Origin: Rhizobium leucaenae USDA 9039
GTDB taxonomy: Bacteria > Pseudomonadota > Alphaproteobacteria > Rhizobiales > Rhizobiaceae
Assembly: GCF_000426285.1 (NCBI RefSeq)
Contig: NZ_AUFB01000012.1
Location: 124,001-188,000, forward strand
DNA: 64,000 bases
Direction of reading: 5' to 3'
Position 1 is the stretch's first letter. Each line of letters opens with the position of its first letter. This document shows, one piece after another, positions 34,537-43,304 of this stretch. The translations under genes and the position numbers were made by a program. Under the pieces are notes generated by a model that saw only the letters and a list, made by a program, of their open reading frames with translations, did no database searches and was not told where the DNA came from.

Positions 34537-34550
34537 GGAATATTTGTTTC
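34537..34550. promoter_or_regulatory. Candidate IolR operator upstream of iolR (GGAA-N6-TTTC)
   Basis: GGAATATTTGTTTC lies 34 bases upstream of the iolR ATG. It resembles the GGAA-N6-TTCC motif linked to IolR in Sinorhizobium meliloti, with one mismatch, and shares TGTTTCATT with a site upstream of iolC. A related half-site GGAATATTTG lies at 34396-34405 near the divergent oxidoreductase gene. Confidence 0.5.
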
Positions 34551-34583
34551 ATTGACGGAGATACCGTCGAGAAGGGCGCAGGC

Positions 34584-35459
34584 ATGGATAACGAAATCGA
34601 AACGCGAACCAAGGTGCCGCGGGATTTTGAAAGCCTTCGCAGCATTATCATCGAGCGCAAGAATTCCATGCCTAAACGTCTGGCACAGGTCGCGGCCTTT
34701 GCACTCGGCAATCCCGACGAAATCGCCTTCGGCACCACGGCAAGCATCGCCACGGCAGCCGATGTCCAGCCTTCGACGCTGGTACGTCTTGCCCATCATC
34801 TCGGATATGGCGGCTTCTCCGACCTGCAGAGCATTTTCCGCGAGCGGCTCCGCGACCGGACGCTGAGCTACGAAGAGCGGCTGATCACGCTCGAACAATC
34901 CGGCATCGAGGATGAAGAGGCCGGCATTCTCTCGGGCTTCCTTTCTGCCGCCAGTCAGTCGATCAACAAGCTTGCCGCGACCATCGAGACGGATACCTTT
35001 GCCAAGGCGGTCGATGTGCTCGCCGCGGCCGAGACGATCTATCTTATCGCCAAGCGCCGTTCATACCCGTTGACGGCGCACATGACTTACGCCTTTTCCA
35101 AACTGAACATCCGCCATCAGATCGTTGCTTCGCCGAACGGCATCGATGGCGAGCTTGCCCGCTTTGCCACGGAAAGGGACGCGGCGATAGCTGCGAGCTT
35201 CTCCCCTTACGCTGCCGACAGCCTGGCCCAGGCGCAGGATCTCGCCGGACGCAACGTGCCGGTCATCGCCATTACCGATTCGGCCTTTTCCCCGCTTACG
35301 GGCTGCGCCACCCATTGGTTCGAGGTGGCGGAGGCCGATTTTGCCGGCTTCCGCTCGCTGTCGGCATCCATGGCGCTGATCATGGCCTTCCCCGTCGCTA
35401 TAGCCGAACGGCGAAGGAAAGAAGCGGTCGCAAAATTCCACAAATCCAAAATGGAATAA
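34584..35459 (+). CDS. iolR: MurR/RpiR-type regulator of inositol catabolism
   Basis: A 291-residue RpiR-family transcription factor. The N-terminal helix-turn-helix domain includes TTASIATAADVQPSTLVRLA followed by LGYGGFSDLQSIFRERL. The C-terminal SIS domain (about residues 130-270; ETIYLIAKRRSYPLTAHM) normally binds a phosphosugar-type ligand. By position next to iolCDEB it is IolR, a repressor relieved by an inositol-pathway intermediate in Sinorhizobium; that mechanism is inferred here. The stop codon overlaps a GGAA-N6-TTCC operator candidate, and iolC begins 188 bases downstream. Confidence 0.88.
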   Translation: MDNEIETRTKVPRDFESLRSIIIERKNSMPKRLAQVAAFALGNPDEIAFGTTASIATAADVQPSTLVRLAHHLGYGGFSDLQSIFRERLRDRTLSYEERLITLEQSGIEDEEAGILSGFLSAASQSINKLAATIETDTFAKAVDVLAAAETIYLIAKRRSYPLTAHMTYAFSKLNIRHQIVASPNGIDGELARFATERDAAIAASFSPYAADSLAQAQDLAGRNVPVIAITDSAFSPLTGCATHWFEVAEADFAGFRSLSASMALIMAFPVAIAERRRKEAVAKFHKSKME

Positions 35460-35466
35460 ACATTCC
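35453..35466. promoter_or_regulatory. Candidate IolR operator (perfect GGAA-N6-TTCC)
   Basis: GGAATAAACATTCC is a perfect match to GGAA-N6-TTCC, overlapping the stop codon of iolR and lying directly upstream of the TTGACA of the presumed iolC promoter. Confidence 0.6.
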
Positions 35467-35469
35467 GAA

Positions 35470-35503
35470 TTGACAAAATTACGGAACCAATGTTTCATTA
35501 TAT
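35470..35503 (+). promoter_or_regulatory. Probable iolCDEB promoter with embedded second operator
   Basis: TTGACA at 35470-35475 is a perfect -35 box. The -10 is less clear: TTTCAT (35493-35498) lies at 17 bases and TTATAT slightly further. A second operator-like GGAA-N6-TTTC spans 35483-35496, between the boxes, so a repressor bound there would block polymerase. Confidence 0.5.
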
Positions 35504-35647
35504 CCATGAACGCGGCTGCAGGAGATGGCCGCAAGATCTACCAGAGCCCGGACGAAAACGAAGACGGACGGACCGGCACTTTCAATGACGCGTGACCCCA
35601 TCGGAAACTGAAGAGTTATCGGGATCATGCCTGGACGGGAGGACATA

Positions 35648-37585
35648 ATGGCACAAGACAATCCTGGCGCCCAGCCGGAGCCAATACTCGACGTGATCAC
35701 CATCGGCCGCTCCTCCGTCGATCTTTACGGACAGCAGATCGGCTCGCGGCTGGAGGATATTGCATCCTTTGCGAAATCCGTCGGCGGCTGCCCTGCCAAT
35801 ATCGCTATCGGCACAGCGCGCCTCGGCTTGAAATCCGGCTTGATCACCCGCGTCGGCGACGAACAGATGGGCCGTTTCATCCGTGAACAGACGGCACGCG
35901 AAGGTGTGGCGACAGCAGGGATCGCCACCGACAAGGAAAGGCTGACGGCCCTGGTATTGCTTGCGGTCGAGGCCGAGGGCGTGTCGCCGATGATCTTTTA
36001 TCGCTCCGACTGCGCCGACATGGCGCTCGACGAGGGTGACATCGATGAGAATTTCATCAAGTCCTCCCGCGCAGTCCTCGTCTCCGGCACGCATTTTTCC
36101 AAGCCGAATACGGAAGCCGCACAGCGCAAGGCGATCCGCATCGCCAAGGCGAACGGCCGCAAGGTGATCTTCGATATCGATTACCGGCCGAATCTCTGGG
36201 GCCTTGCCGGCCATGCCGAGGGATTCGAACGTTATGTGAAATCGGATCGCGTTTCCTCGAAGATGAAGGAGACGCTGCCGGATTGCGACCTGATCGTCGG
36301 CACTGAAGAGGAAATCATGATTGCCTCGGGCGCCGACGACGTGCTCGGCGCATTGAAGGAAATCCGACGCCTCTCTCCGGCAACCATCGTGCTGAAGCGC
36401 GGCGCCATGGGCTGCATCGTCTATGATGGACCAATCTCCAACGACCTTGAGGCCGGCATTGTCGGGCAGGGTTTTCCGATCGAAGTGTTCAACGTGCTCG
36501 GCGCCGGCGATGCCTTCATGTCCGGTTTCCTGCGCGGCTTCCTGCGCGACGAACCGCTGAAGACCTGCGCCACCTGGGCCAATGCCTGCGGCGCCTTTGC
36601 GGTCTCGCGCCTCCTCTGCTCGCCGGAATATCCGACCTGGGCCGAACTCGATTTCTTCCTGAAGACGGGCAGCAAGCACCGGGCGTTGCGCAAGGACGAG
36701 GCGATCAGCCATATTCATTGGGCGACGACGCGCCGCAGTGACGAGATTCCGTTGCTGATGGCGCTTGCCATCGATCATCGCTCGCAGCTCGTCAGCGTCG
36801 CCGACGAACTGGGTATTGGTCACGACAGGATCGTTGCCTTCAAACGGCTTGCGGTCGAGGCGGCGGCGCGGGTTGCGGATGGGCGCGCCGGCTACGGCAT
36901 GCTGATCGACGAGCGCTTCGGTCGCGACGCATTCTTCGACGCCGCCACAAAGAACTTCACCTGGATCGGCCGCCCCGTCGAATTGCCGGGCTCGAAGCCG
37001 CTGAAATTCGAATTCAGCCAGGACATCGGCTCGCAACTCGTCGAATGGCCGCTCAATCATTGCATCAAGTGCCTCTGCTTCTACCATCCCGACGATCCCG
37101 CGGAATTGAAGGCGGAGCAACAGGAAAAGCTGCGCACTCTGTTCGAAGCGGCGCGCAAGGTCGGCCGCGAGCTGCTGGTCGAAATCATCGCCGGCAAGAA
37201 CGGACCGCTGACCGACGATACGATCCCGACGGCAATGGAAGAGCTCTACGCGATCGGCATAAAGCCGGACTGGTGGAAGCTAGAACCGCAGGAATCGACC
37301 GCGGCCTGGAAAAAAATCGATGCCGTGATCGCCAAAAATGATCCATTGTGCAGAGGTATCGTGTTGCTTGGCCTGGAGGCGCCGGCGGAGGAATTGATCC
37401 GCAGCTTCGAAGCGACGCTCGCCGCGCCCTCGGTCAAGGGTTTCGCCGTCGGGCGGACCATCTTCTCCGATGCGGCCCGTGCGTGGATGTCGGGCGGCAT
37501 GAACGACGAGGAAGCGATCGCCGATATGGCCGGCCGCTTCCGGCAATTGACCCAGGCGTGGCTGAAAACCCGCGGCCTGGAATAG
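35648..37585 (+). CDS. iolC: Bifunctional 5-dehydro-2-deoxygluconokinase / DUF2090 aldolase-like protein
   Basis: A 645-residue fusion. Residues 1 to about 330 are a PfkB/ribokinase-type kinase (SVGGCPANIAIGTARLG near the start, NVLGAGDAFMSGF with the catalytic Asp near residue 285) that phosphorylates 5-dehydro-2-deoxygluconate. Residues about 345-640 are a DUF2090 domain with a TIM-barrel character (LLMALAIDHRSQL, PDWWKLEP, GFAVGRTIF). In rhizobia this second half is thought to cleave the phosphorylated product (IolJ-like aldolase), giving two consecutive steps in one protein. The ATG at 35648 has GGGAGG five bases upstream, better than the ATG at 35627. No separate iolJ is in the window. 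Confidence 0.9.
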   Translation: MAQDNPGAQPEPILDVITIGRSSVDLYGQQIGSRLEDIASFAKSVGGCPANIAIGTARLGLKSGLITRVGDEQMGRFIREQTAREGVATAGIATDKERLTALVLLAVEAEGVSPMIFYRSDCADMALDEGDIDENFIKSSRAVLVSGTHFSKPNTEAAQRKAIRIAKANGRKVIFDIDYRPNLWGLAGHAEGFERYVKSDRVSSKMKETLPDCDLIVGTEEEIMIASGADDVLGALKEIRRLSPATIVLKRGAMGCIVYDGPISNDLEAGIVGQGFPIEVFNVLGAGDAFMSGFLRGFLRDEPLKTCATWANACGAFAVSRLLCSPEYPTWAELDFFLKTGSKHRALRKDEAISHIHWATTRRSDEIPLLMALAIDHRSQLVSVADELGIGHDRIVAFKRLAVEAAARVADGRAGYGMLIDERFGRDAFFDAATKNFTWIGRPVELPGSKPLKFEFSQDIGSQLVEWPLNHCIKCLCFYHPDDPAELKAEQQEKLRTLFEAARKVGRELLVEIIAGKNGPLTDDTIPTAMEELYAIGIKPDWWKLEPQESTAAWKKIDAVIAKNDPLCRGIVLLGLEAPAEELIRSFEATLAAPSVKGFAVGRTIFSDAARAWMSGGMNDEEAIADMAGRFRQLTQAWLKTRGLE

Positions 37586-37598
37586 CTGGCGCATCGCT

Positions 37599-37623
37599 CC
37601 GAAAGGCAAATACCGCTTTTCGG
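37599..37623 (+). other. Intercistronic stem-loop iolC-iolD
   Basis: CCGAAAGGC (37599-37607) pairs with GCTTTTCGG (37615-37623), 9 pairs including one G-T, loop AAATACC. There is no following T tract, so it is more likely an mRNA stability or processing element than a terminator. Confidence 0.5.
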
Positions 37624-37673
37624 GGTCAAGCGACGCGCAAACAATAGACTAAAATGCATTTGGGAGGCGCCCC

Positions 37674-39524
37674 ATGGGCAAGACGATCCGATTGACGATG
37701 GCTCAGGCCGTCGCGCATTTCCTCAAAAAGCAGATGACAGTGATCGATGGCCAGAAGCAGCCGATCTTCGGCGGCGTCTGGGCGATCTTCGGCCATGGCA
37801 ACGTGGCCGGCATGGGGGAAGCGCTCTACCAGGTGCGTGAGGAGTTGCCGACCTACCGTGCCCATAACGAGCAGGGCATGGCGCATGCCGCCATTGCCTA
37901 TGCGAAGACGAGCTTCCGCCAGCGCTTCATGGCCTGCACGACATCGATCGGTCCCGGCGCACTGAACATGGTGACTGCCGCCGGCGTGGCGCATGTCAAC
38001 CGTATCCCCGTGCTTTTCCTCCCCGGCGATGTCTTCGCCAACCGCGCGCCCGATCCGGTGCTGCAGCAGATCGAGGATTTTGGCGACGGCACGGTGTCGG
38101 CCAACGATGCCTTCCGTCCGGTTTCGCGCTATTTCGATCGCATCACCCGGCCAGAGCAGATCATCACGGCGCTGACGCGCGCCATGCAGGTGCTGACCGA
38201 TCCGCTCGATTGCGGCCCGGTGACGCTGTCGCTCTGCCAGGATGTACAGGCTGAGGCCTTCGACTATCCGGAAAGCTTCTTCGAGGAACGTGTCTGGACG
38301 CCGCGCCGCCCGCAGCCAGATGCGGACGAACTGGCGAATGCCATCGCCTTGATTCGTAAATCCGAAAAGCCGGTGATCGTCGCCGGTGGCGGCGTGCTTT
38401 ACTCACAGGCGACGAAGGAGCTTGCTGCTTTCGCGGAAGCACATGCCATTCCCGTCGTCGTGACACAGGCTGGTAAATCGGCGATCGACGAAACGCATCC
38501 GTTGGCGCTTGGCTCGGTCGGCGTCACCGGCACATCGGCCGCAAACGCGATTGCGGAAGAAACCGACCTGGTGATCGCCGTCGGCACACGCTGCCAGGAT
38601 TTCACCACCGGTTCCTGGGCGCTGTTCAAGAACGAAAAACTGACGATGGTGGGCGTCAACATCGCGGCCTATGATGCGCTGAAGCACAATGGTCACCCCT
38701 TGGTGACAGATGCGCGCGAGGGGCTGAAGGCCCTGTCCGCCGGCCTTTCCGGCTGGAAAGCTCCGGCGGCGCTTGCCGAGAAAGCAACACGGGAAAAGAA
38801 GATCTGGCTGGAGGCCGCCGCCAAGGCGATGGCGACGACGAATGTCGCCCTGCCCTCCGACGCCCAGGTGATCGGCGCCGTCACCCGCACGATCGGCGGC
38901 GAGAAAAGCATCGTGCTCTGCGCAGCCGGCGGCCTGCCGGGCGAGATGCACAAGCTGTGGCCGGCGACCGCACCCGGCAGCTACCATATGGAATACGGCT
39001 TCTCCTGCATGGGCTATGAGATCGCCGGCGGCCTTGGCGCGAAGATGGCACGCCCGGACAAGGACGTCATCGTCCTGGTCGGCGACGGCTCCTACATGAT
39101 GCTGAATTCGGAGCTGGCGACCTCGGTCATGCTCGGCCTGAAACTGACGGTCGTCCTCCTCGACAACAGAGGGTACGGCTGCATCAACCGGCTGCAGATG
39201 GCGACCGGCGGCGCCAACTTCAACAATCTGCTCAAGGATTCGCGTCACGAGATCATGCCCGAGATCGATTTCCGGGCACATGCCGAGAGCATGGGCGCCA
39301 TTGCGGTCAAAGTCGCCTCGATCGCCGAGTTGGAAGAGGCGATCGAAGCATCGAAAAAGAACGACCGCACCTCGGTCATCGTCATCGATACCGATCCGCT
39401 GATCACAACAGACGAAGGCGGGCATTGGTGGGATGTCGCCGTTCCCGAGGTCAGCCCGCGCGCCGAGGTCAATCAGGCCCGTGCGGGTTATGAAAAAGCC
39501 CGCGCCGGCCAGCGTATCGGCTGA
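37674..39524 (+). CDS. iolD: 3D-(3,5/4)-trihydroxycyclohexane-1,2-dione acylhydrolase
   Basis: A 616-residue thiamine-diphosphate enzyme. It hydrolytically opens the ring of the trihydroxycyclohexanedione produced by IolE, giving 5-deoxy-glucuronate. ThDP fold features: N-terminal Pyr domain with the catalytic Glu in YRAHNEQGMAHAA, and C-terminal PP domain with the GDG-N motif (VGDGSYMMLNSELA then DNRGYGCINRLQ). The start follows GGAGG. It is the second gene of the operon, 88 bases after iolC. Confidence 0.93.
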   Translation: MGKTIRLTMAQAVAHFLKKQMTVIDGQKQPIFGGVWAIFGHGNVAGMGEALYQVREELPTYRAHNEQGMAHAAIAYAKTSFRQRFMACTTSIGPGALNMVTAAGVAHVNRIPVLFLPGDVFANRAPDPVLQQIEDFGDGTVSANDAFRPVSRYFDRITRPEQIITALTRAMQVLTDPLDCGPVTLSLCQDVQAEAFDYPESFFEERVWTPRRPQPDADELANAIALIRKSEKPVIVAGGGVLYSQATKELAAFAEAHAIPVVVTQAGKSAIDETHPLALGSVGVTGTSAANAIAEETDLVIAVGTRCQDFTTGSWALFKNEKLTMVGVNIAAYDALKHNGHPLVTDAREGLKALSAGLSGWKAPAALAEKATREKKIWLEAAAKAMATTNVALPSDAQVIGAVTRTIGGEKSIVLCAAGGLPGEMHKLWPATAPGSYHMEYGFSCMGYEIAGGLGAKMARPDKDVIVLVGDGSYMMLNSELATSVMLGLKLTVVLLDNRGYGCINRLQMATGGANFNNLLKDSRHEIMPEIDFRAHAESMGAIAVKVASIAELEEAIEASKKNDRTSVIVIDTDPLITTDEGGHWWDVAVPEVSPRAEVNQARAGYEKARAGQRIG

Positions 39525-39544
39525 TCGATTTCCGTCATTTTTCT

Positions 39545-39566
39545 GGAGGAGCGTTTCAGCTCCTCC
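39545..39566 (+). other. Intercistronic stem-loop iolD-iolE
   Basis: Perfect 8-bp stem GGAGGAGC/GCTCCTCC with loop GTTTCA, 20 bases after the iolD stop and 25 before the iolE start. There is no T tract. Confidence 0.5.
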
Positions 39567-39591
39567 AACACTGCTTTCAAGGAGACCATTG

Positions 39592-40509
39592 ATGAAGGCC
39601 AAACTCGGCATGTCGCCCATCGCCTGGTGGAACGACGACCTTCCGGAGCTCAGCGACGACGTATCCCTCGAAGAATGCCTGCGGCAATCGCGTGGTGCGG
39701 GCTTCACCGGCATGGAACAGGGCCGGCGTTTCCCCAGCAACCCTGACGAAATGCTGCCGATCCTGCGCGCCGCCGACGTGACGCTTTGCGGCGGTTGGTT
39801 CTCGGGCACGCTCGTCAACGAGGAGTTGGCCGCAAACAAGGACCGCATCGCTCCGATGATCGCACTGTTCAAAGCGGTCAATGCACCCTGCATCGTCTAC
39901 GGCGAAGTCGGCCGCTCCATCCAGGGCGACCGCTCCAAGCCGCTCGCCACCAAGCCGCGCCTTTCGGATGACGAGATGAAGGCCTATGCCCGCCGCGTGA
40001 CCGAGTTCGGCGAATGGTGCGCCGAGCAGGGCATGCCGCTCTCCTACCACCACCACATGGCCGCAGTCGTCGAAACCGAACCGGAACTCGATGCCTTCAT
40101 GCGCAATTCCGGCGAAGGCATTCCGCTGCTGCTCGATGCCGGTCACCTGGCCTTTGCCGGCGGCGACGTGCTGCGCGCCATCGACAACCACCACGCCCGC
40201 ATCAACCACGTTCACGTCAAGGATATCCGCAAGCCTGTCGTGGATGCGCTGGATCGCAGCCGGCAGTCCTTCCTCGACGCGGTGGCACTCGGCGCGTTCA
40301 CGGTGCCGGGCGACGGCTCGCTCGATTTCGGCGCCATCGTCAAGCGTTTTGCGGACTACGGCTATGAAGGCTGGTTCGTGGTCGAAGCCGAACAGGATCC
40401 GCGCAAGGCTCCGCCGCAGAAGATGGCCGAGATCGGCCATGCCGAATTGATGCGCGTCATGACCGCAGCGGGTTATACGGTGGAAACCGAAGGCTTTCCC
40501 AAGGGGTAA
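39592..40509 (+). CDS. iolE: Myo-inosose-2 dehydratase
   Basis: A 305-residue TIM-barrel enzyme of the xylose-isomerase-like family. It dehydrates 2-keto-myo-inositol (scyllo-inosose) to 3D-trihydroxycyclohexane-1,2-dione, using a divalent metal. Probable ligands are in LLLDAGHLAF, INHVHVKDIR and WFVVEAEQDP; the N-terminus KLGMSPIAWWNDD is typical of IolE. The ATG at 39592 follows AAGGAG; the frame is open well upstream into iolD but that part is not IolE-like. Confidence 0.93.
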   Translation: MKAKLGMSPIAWWNDDLPELSDDVSLEECLRQSRGAGFTGMEQGRRFPSNPDEMLPILRAADVTLCGGWFSGTLVNEELAANKDRIAPMIALFKAVNAPCIVYGEVGRSIQGDRSKPLATKPRLSDDEMKAYARRVTEFGEWCAEQGMPLSYHHHMAAVVETEPELDAFMRNSGEGIPLLLDAGHLAFAGGDVLRAIDNHHARINHVHVKDIRKPVVDALDRSRQSFLDAVALGAFTVPGDGSLDFGAIVKRFADYGYEGWFVVEAEQDPRKAPPQKMAEIGHAELMRVMTAAGYTVETEGFPKG

Positions 40510-40522
40510 CGGGAAACAAGAA

Positions 40523-40553
40523 GCCCTCGCCCCAATCTAAGGCTGGCGAGGGC
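40523..40553 (+). terminator. Stem-loop iolE-iolB, possible attenuator
   Basis: GCCCTCGCC (40523-40531) and GGCGAGGGC (40545-40553) form a perfect 9-bp stem with a 13-base loop, followed by CGTTTTC. It lies between co-directional operon genes, so it may partly terminate or stabilise the upstream mRNA. Confidence 0.55.
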
Positions 40554-40584
40554 CGTTTTCTCGAGTAACGGAGGAAGAACACCC

Positions 40585-41382
40585 ATGCCAAATCTCAAGG
40601 TCAAACCTGATGGCTCTCATGGTCGTGTCACCCATGTCACGCCCGAAAATGCCGGCTGGACCTATGTCGGCTTCGACCTTTATCGGCTGAAGCCCGGCGA
40701 GACGGCTTCGGCCGAGACAGGCGATCGCGAGGTCTGCCTCGTCTGGGTCAGCGGCAAGGCGAGCGCCAAGGCAGGCGCGAAGGATTTCGGTTCGCTAGGC
40801 GGTCGCATGAACCCCTTCGAAGGCGCGCCCCACGCGCTTTATATACCGGCCGGCTCCAACTGGTCCGTCGTCGCTGAGACCGACCTCGAACTCGCCGTCT
40901 GCTCGGCGCCGGGCGGCGGTTCCTATGAGGCTCGCGCCATTCCGCCGGGCACCCACCCGGCGCTGACGCGCGGCAAGGGCACCAATGTCCGCTATGTCAA
41001 CAACATCATGCCGGAGGATGACGGCGCGGCGCATTCGCTGCTGGTTGTCGAAGTCATCACGCCGGGCGGCCATACCTCGTCCTATCCGCCGCACAAGCAT
41101 GATCAGGACAATTTGCCGAACGAAAGCTTCCTCGAGGAGACCTATTATCACCGCCTCAACCCGCCGCAGGGCTTTGGATTCCAGCGGGTCTATACCGATG
41201 ATCGCTCGCTGGATGAGGTCATGGTTCTGGAAGATGGCGATGTGACGCTGGTGCCGAAGGGATATCACCCTTGCGCCGCCTGCCATGGCTACGACCTCTA
41301 TTATCTCAACGTCATGGCCGGTCCGAAGCGCATCTGGAAATTCCACAACGCGCCGGAACATGAGTGGCTTCTAAAGGCATAA
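40585..41382 (+). CDS. iolB: 5-deoxy-glucuronate isomerase
   Basis: A 265-residue bicupin of the KduI/IolB family. It isomerises 5-deoxy-D-glucuronate to 5-dehydro-2-deoxygluconate, the IolC substrate. Metal-binding His/Glu residues are seen in SYPPHKHDQDNLPNESFLEE (residues about 170-189) and GYHPCAACHGYDLYYLN. GGAGG lies 10 bases before the ATG. It is the last gene of iolRCDEB and is followed by a strong terminator. The later steps (IolA) are encoded elsewhere. Confidence 0.93.
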   Translation: MPNLKVKPDGSHGRVTHVTPENAGWTYVGFDLYRLKPGETASAETGDREVCLVWVSGKASAKAGAKDFGSLGGRMNPFEGAPHALYIPAGSNWSVVAETDLELAVCSAPGGGSYEARAIPPGTHPALTRGKGTNVRYVNNIMPEDDGAAHSLLVVEVITPGGHTSSYPPHKHDQDNLPNESFLEETYYHRLNPPQGFGFQRVYTDDRSLDEVMVLEDGDVTLVPKGYHPCAACHGYDLYYLNVMAGPKRIWKFHNAPEHEWLLKA

Positions 41383-41399
41383 ACTCCCCAGGGCATGGT

Positions 41400-41426
41400 A
41401 AGGCCGCGCCTCGATGGCGCGGCCTT
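41400..41426. terminator. Bidirectional terminator between iolB and the MATE gene
   Basis: Perfect 11-bp stem AAGGCCGCGCC/GGCGCGGCCTT with loop TCGAT, followed by TTAAG. It lies 17 bases after iolB and 5 bases before the stop of the convergent MATE gene. Confidence 0.8.
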
Positions 41427-41431
41427 TAAGC

Positions 41432-42799
41432 TTATGCCGGTAGCAGACCGTATCGCCAGCCGCGATCCTTGGCATTGCGCGACAATACCAACCAGGCGAG
41501 CAGGAGCATTCCCGTCTCGGCGAAAACGGGCACCATCCAGATTCCGGTTTCGCCGAACGCGAAGGGGAGAACGAATGTCAGAGGCAGGGTAAAGAGATAG
41601 GGTCGCGCCAGGCCGAAGATCGCGCCCCGCTTTGCATCGCCGATCGACTGGAAATAGGATGACAGCACGATCATCTGCCCGAAGAGGAAATAGGCGCCGA
41701 CCGTCCAGGGCAATATCCGCCCTACCTCCGCAACGATGACGGAATCGCCGACGAAAATGCCGCCGAGCCTGCCCGCCACCAATTCGACAACCAATTCCAC
41801 TACGCTGCAATAAATCAGCGCCGACACCATCGCGATTTGCAGACTCCGGCCGACGCGGGCGGGAAGTGCCGCGCCGTGATTGTGGCCGGATATCGTCTGC
41901 AGGGTGATGCTGAGACCGAGGAGCGGCAGATAGGCGAAGGTCATCACCCGCGTGATGATTCCGTAAGCGCCGATTGTCGCGACATAGTCTCCCTGGCGCC
42001 AGATCGCCAGGTTGAAGAGGATCGCCGCAGAGCTCAGGGATATGCCGATGAAACCGAGGCTCATCGGCGCCCCGAAGGCGACGATCCCACGCCATTCGGC
42101 GACCGGAAAGGATGTCGACGGCCTGAGTGCGCCTGGCTGCCGCCAGCGGTAGAACAGGATGACCGTCAGGCAGATGAATTGCGCCGCGATCGAACCTGTG
42201 GCCGAGCCGATGACGCCCCAGTGCATCACCGCCATCAGCAGCCAGTTGGCAAGGATATTGAGCAGGGTAGAGGCAAGCGTCACCAGCGTCATGAAGCCGA
42301 TCTTGCCCTCGCAACGCAGTGCGTCGATATGCACCGACAATAGGAAACTTACCGGAGCAAATCCCACCATGATGCCCATGAAAGCGCCGGCATTTGCGGC
42401 AACATCGGCATTATCAGCCGCCCCTGCTACGATGACCTGCCGCCCGACCGTCCAATAGAGCGCGTTGACCAGGATGACCACCGCAAGGGCCAGGCCATGG
42501 GCGGCGCTGAAAACCTGCCTTGCCCCCGTTCGATCTCCCGCCCCCAGACGGCGCGCCAGGATGCTTGCCATGCCGTTGGAGACCAGCGATTGCAGCGCGA
42601 TCAACAGCATCAGCGCCGGAAAGATAAGGTTGACCGCAGAGAGGGCATCGGCACCTACGAAGACGCCGAGGAAATAGGCATCGACGACGGCAAACAGGCC
42701 GTTGATGGTTGTGATCATGATGATCGGTGCGGCCGTGCGGGCAAAGACACCCGGCAGCCAGCCGGTCAGGAACATGTTGTTTTCGGAATGATCCGTCAT
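41432..42799 (-). CDS. MATE family efflux transporter
   Basis: A 455-residue MATE protein with about twelve transmembrane helices, which exports cationic drugs or metabolites using a Na+ or H+ gradient. The N-terminal half contains VVDAYFLGVFVGADALSAVNL and the second half APMSLGFIGISLSS, matching the two-fold repeat. The ATG at 42799 is preferred over a GTG at 42811. The substrate cannot be told from sequence. It is convergent with iolB, separated by a shared terminator. Confidence 0.9.
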   Translation of the reverse strand: MTDHSENNMFLTGWLPGVFARTAAPIIMITTINGLFAVVDAYFLGVFVGADALSAVNLIFPALMLLIALQSLVSNGMASILARRLGAGDRTGARQVFSAAHGLALAVVILVNALYWTVGRQVIVAGAADNADVAANAGAFMGIMVGFAPVSFLLSVHIDALRCEGKIGFMTLVTLASTLLNILANWLLMAVMHWGVIGSATGSIAAQFICLTVILFYRWRQPGALRPSTSFPVAEWRGIVAFGAPMSLGFIGISLSSAAILFNLAIWRQGDYVATIGAYGIITRVMTFAYLPLLGLSITLQTISGHNHGAALPARVGRSLQIAMVSALIYCSVVELVVELVAGRLGGIFVGDSVIVAEVGRILPWTVGAYFLFGQMIVLSSYFQSIGDAKRGAIFGLARPYLFTLPLTFVLPFAFGETGIWMVPVFAETGMLLLAWLVLSRNAKDRGWRYGLLPA

Positions 42800-42866
42800 A
42801 GCGAAATCCACGCAGCATCGCGCGCGGCCAAAGGACGGCCGCGATCGATTGATGAAAGGGTGAATG

Positions 42867-43304
42867 CTAGATGTCCAGCACGAGATGCGGCACGCCGTCC
42901 GAGGTCTTGCGCGGCGAAATGCCGTTGGCGTCGATCTGGGCGTTGATGCGCTGGCGAAAGGCCGAGAAGCTCTCGAAGGTCACGACATCCACCGGAGCGT
43001 CGAAATGGATGGTGATCCTATGGAGCCCGCCGGACTGTTCGGAGAGCGCCAGAACCTTGCCGGTGAAGGGCTGGTTCAGATACCGGCCGCGAACCGCTGT
43101 CCCGACGGCGACCGGCGCCGTCGGCGCCGCGTTCGGTTTCGCGGCGAGTGCCGATAGCGTGTTCCAGTCGCGTAGCCCATATTGCCTGGCGACCAATTCA
43201 AGGGCCGCGCTGTGGGCCATTTCGCCACCGCGCTCGGCCATGGCTTGGCGCAGACGTTTGGCCTGCGCTTTCAATTCATCGATGGATGGATAGATCGTCG
43301 TCAC
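42867..43304 (-). CDS. Glyoxalase_8-type small protein
   Basis: A 145-residue protein. The N-terminal helical half (DELKAQAKRLRQAMAERG, then HSAALELVARQYGLRDWNTL) matches the Glyoxalase_8-type domain found in proteins annotated as glyoxalase-superfamily. A variable linker (NAAPTAPVAVG) leads to a small C-terminal beta domain. The start is a GTG at 43304 with AAAGG upstream. No metal-binding glyoxalase residues can be assigned and its role is unknown. It sits 67 bases upstream of the MATE start on the same strand, so the two may be co-transcribed. Confidence 0.7.
   Translation of the reverse strand: MTTIYPSIDELKAQAKRLRQAMAERGGEMAHSAALELVARQYGLRDWNTLSALAAKPNAAPTAPVAVGTAVRGRYLNQPFTGKVLALSEQSGGLHRITIHFDAPVDVVTFESFSAFRQRINAQIDANGISPRKTSDGVPHLVLDI

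Noticed and set aside
39433..39591. Upstream extension of iolE into iolD
   Set aside because: The extension overlaps iolD in another frame; the ATG at 39592 has AAGGAG and the normal IolE N-terminus.
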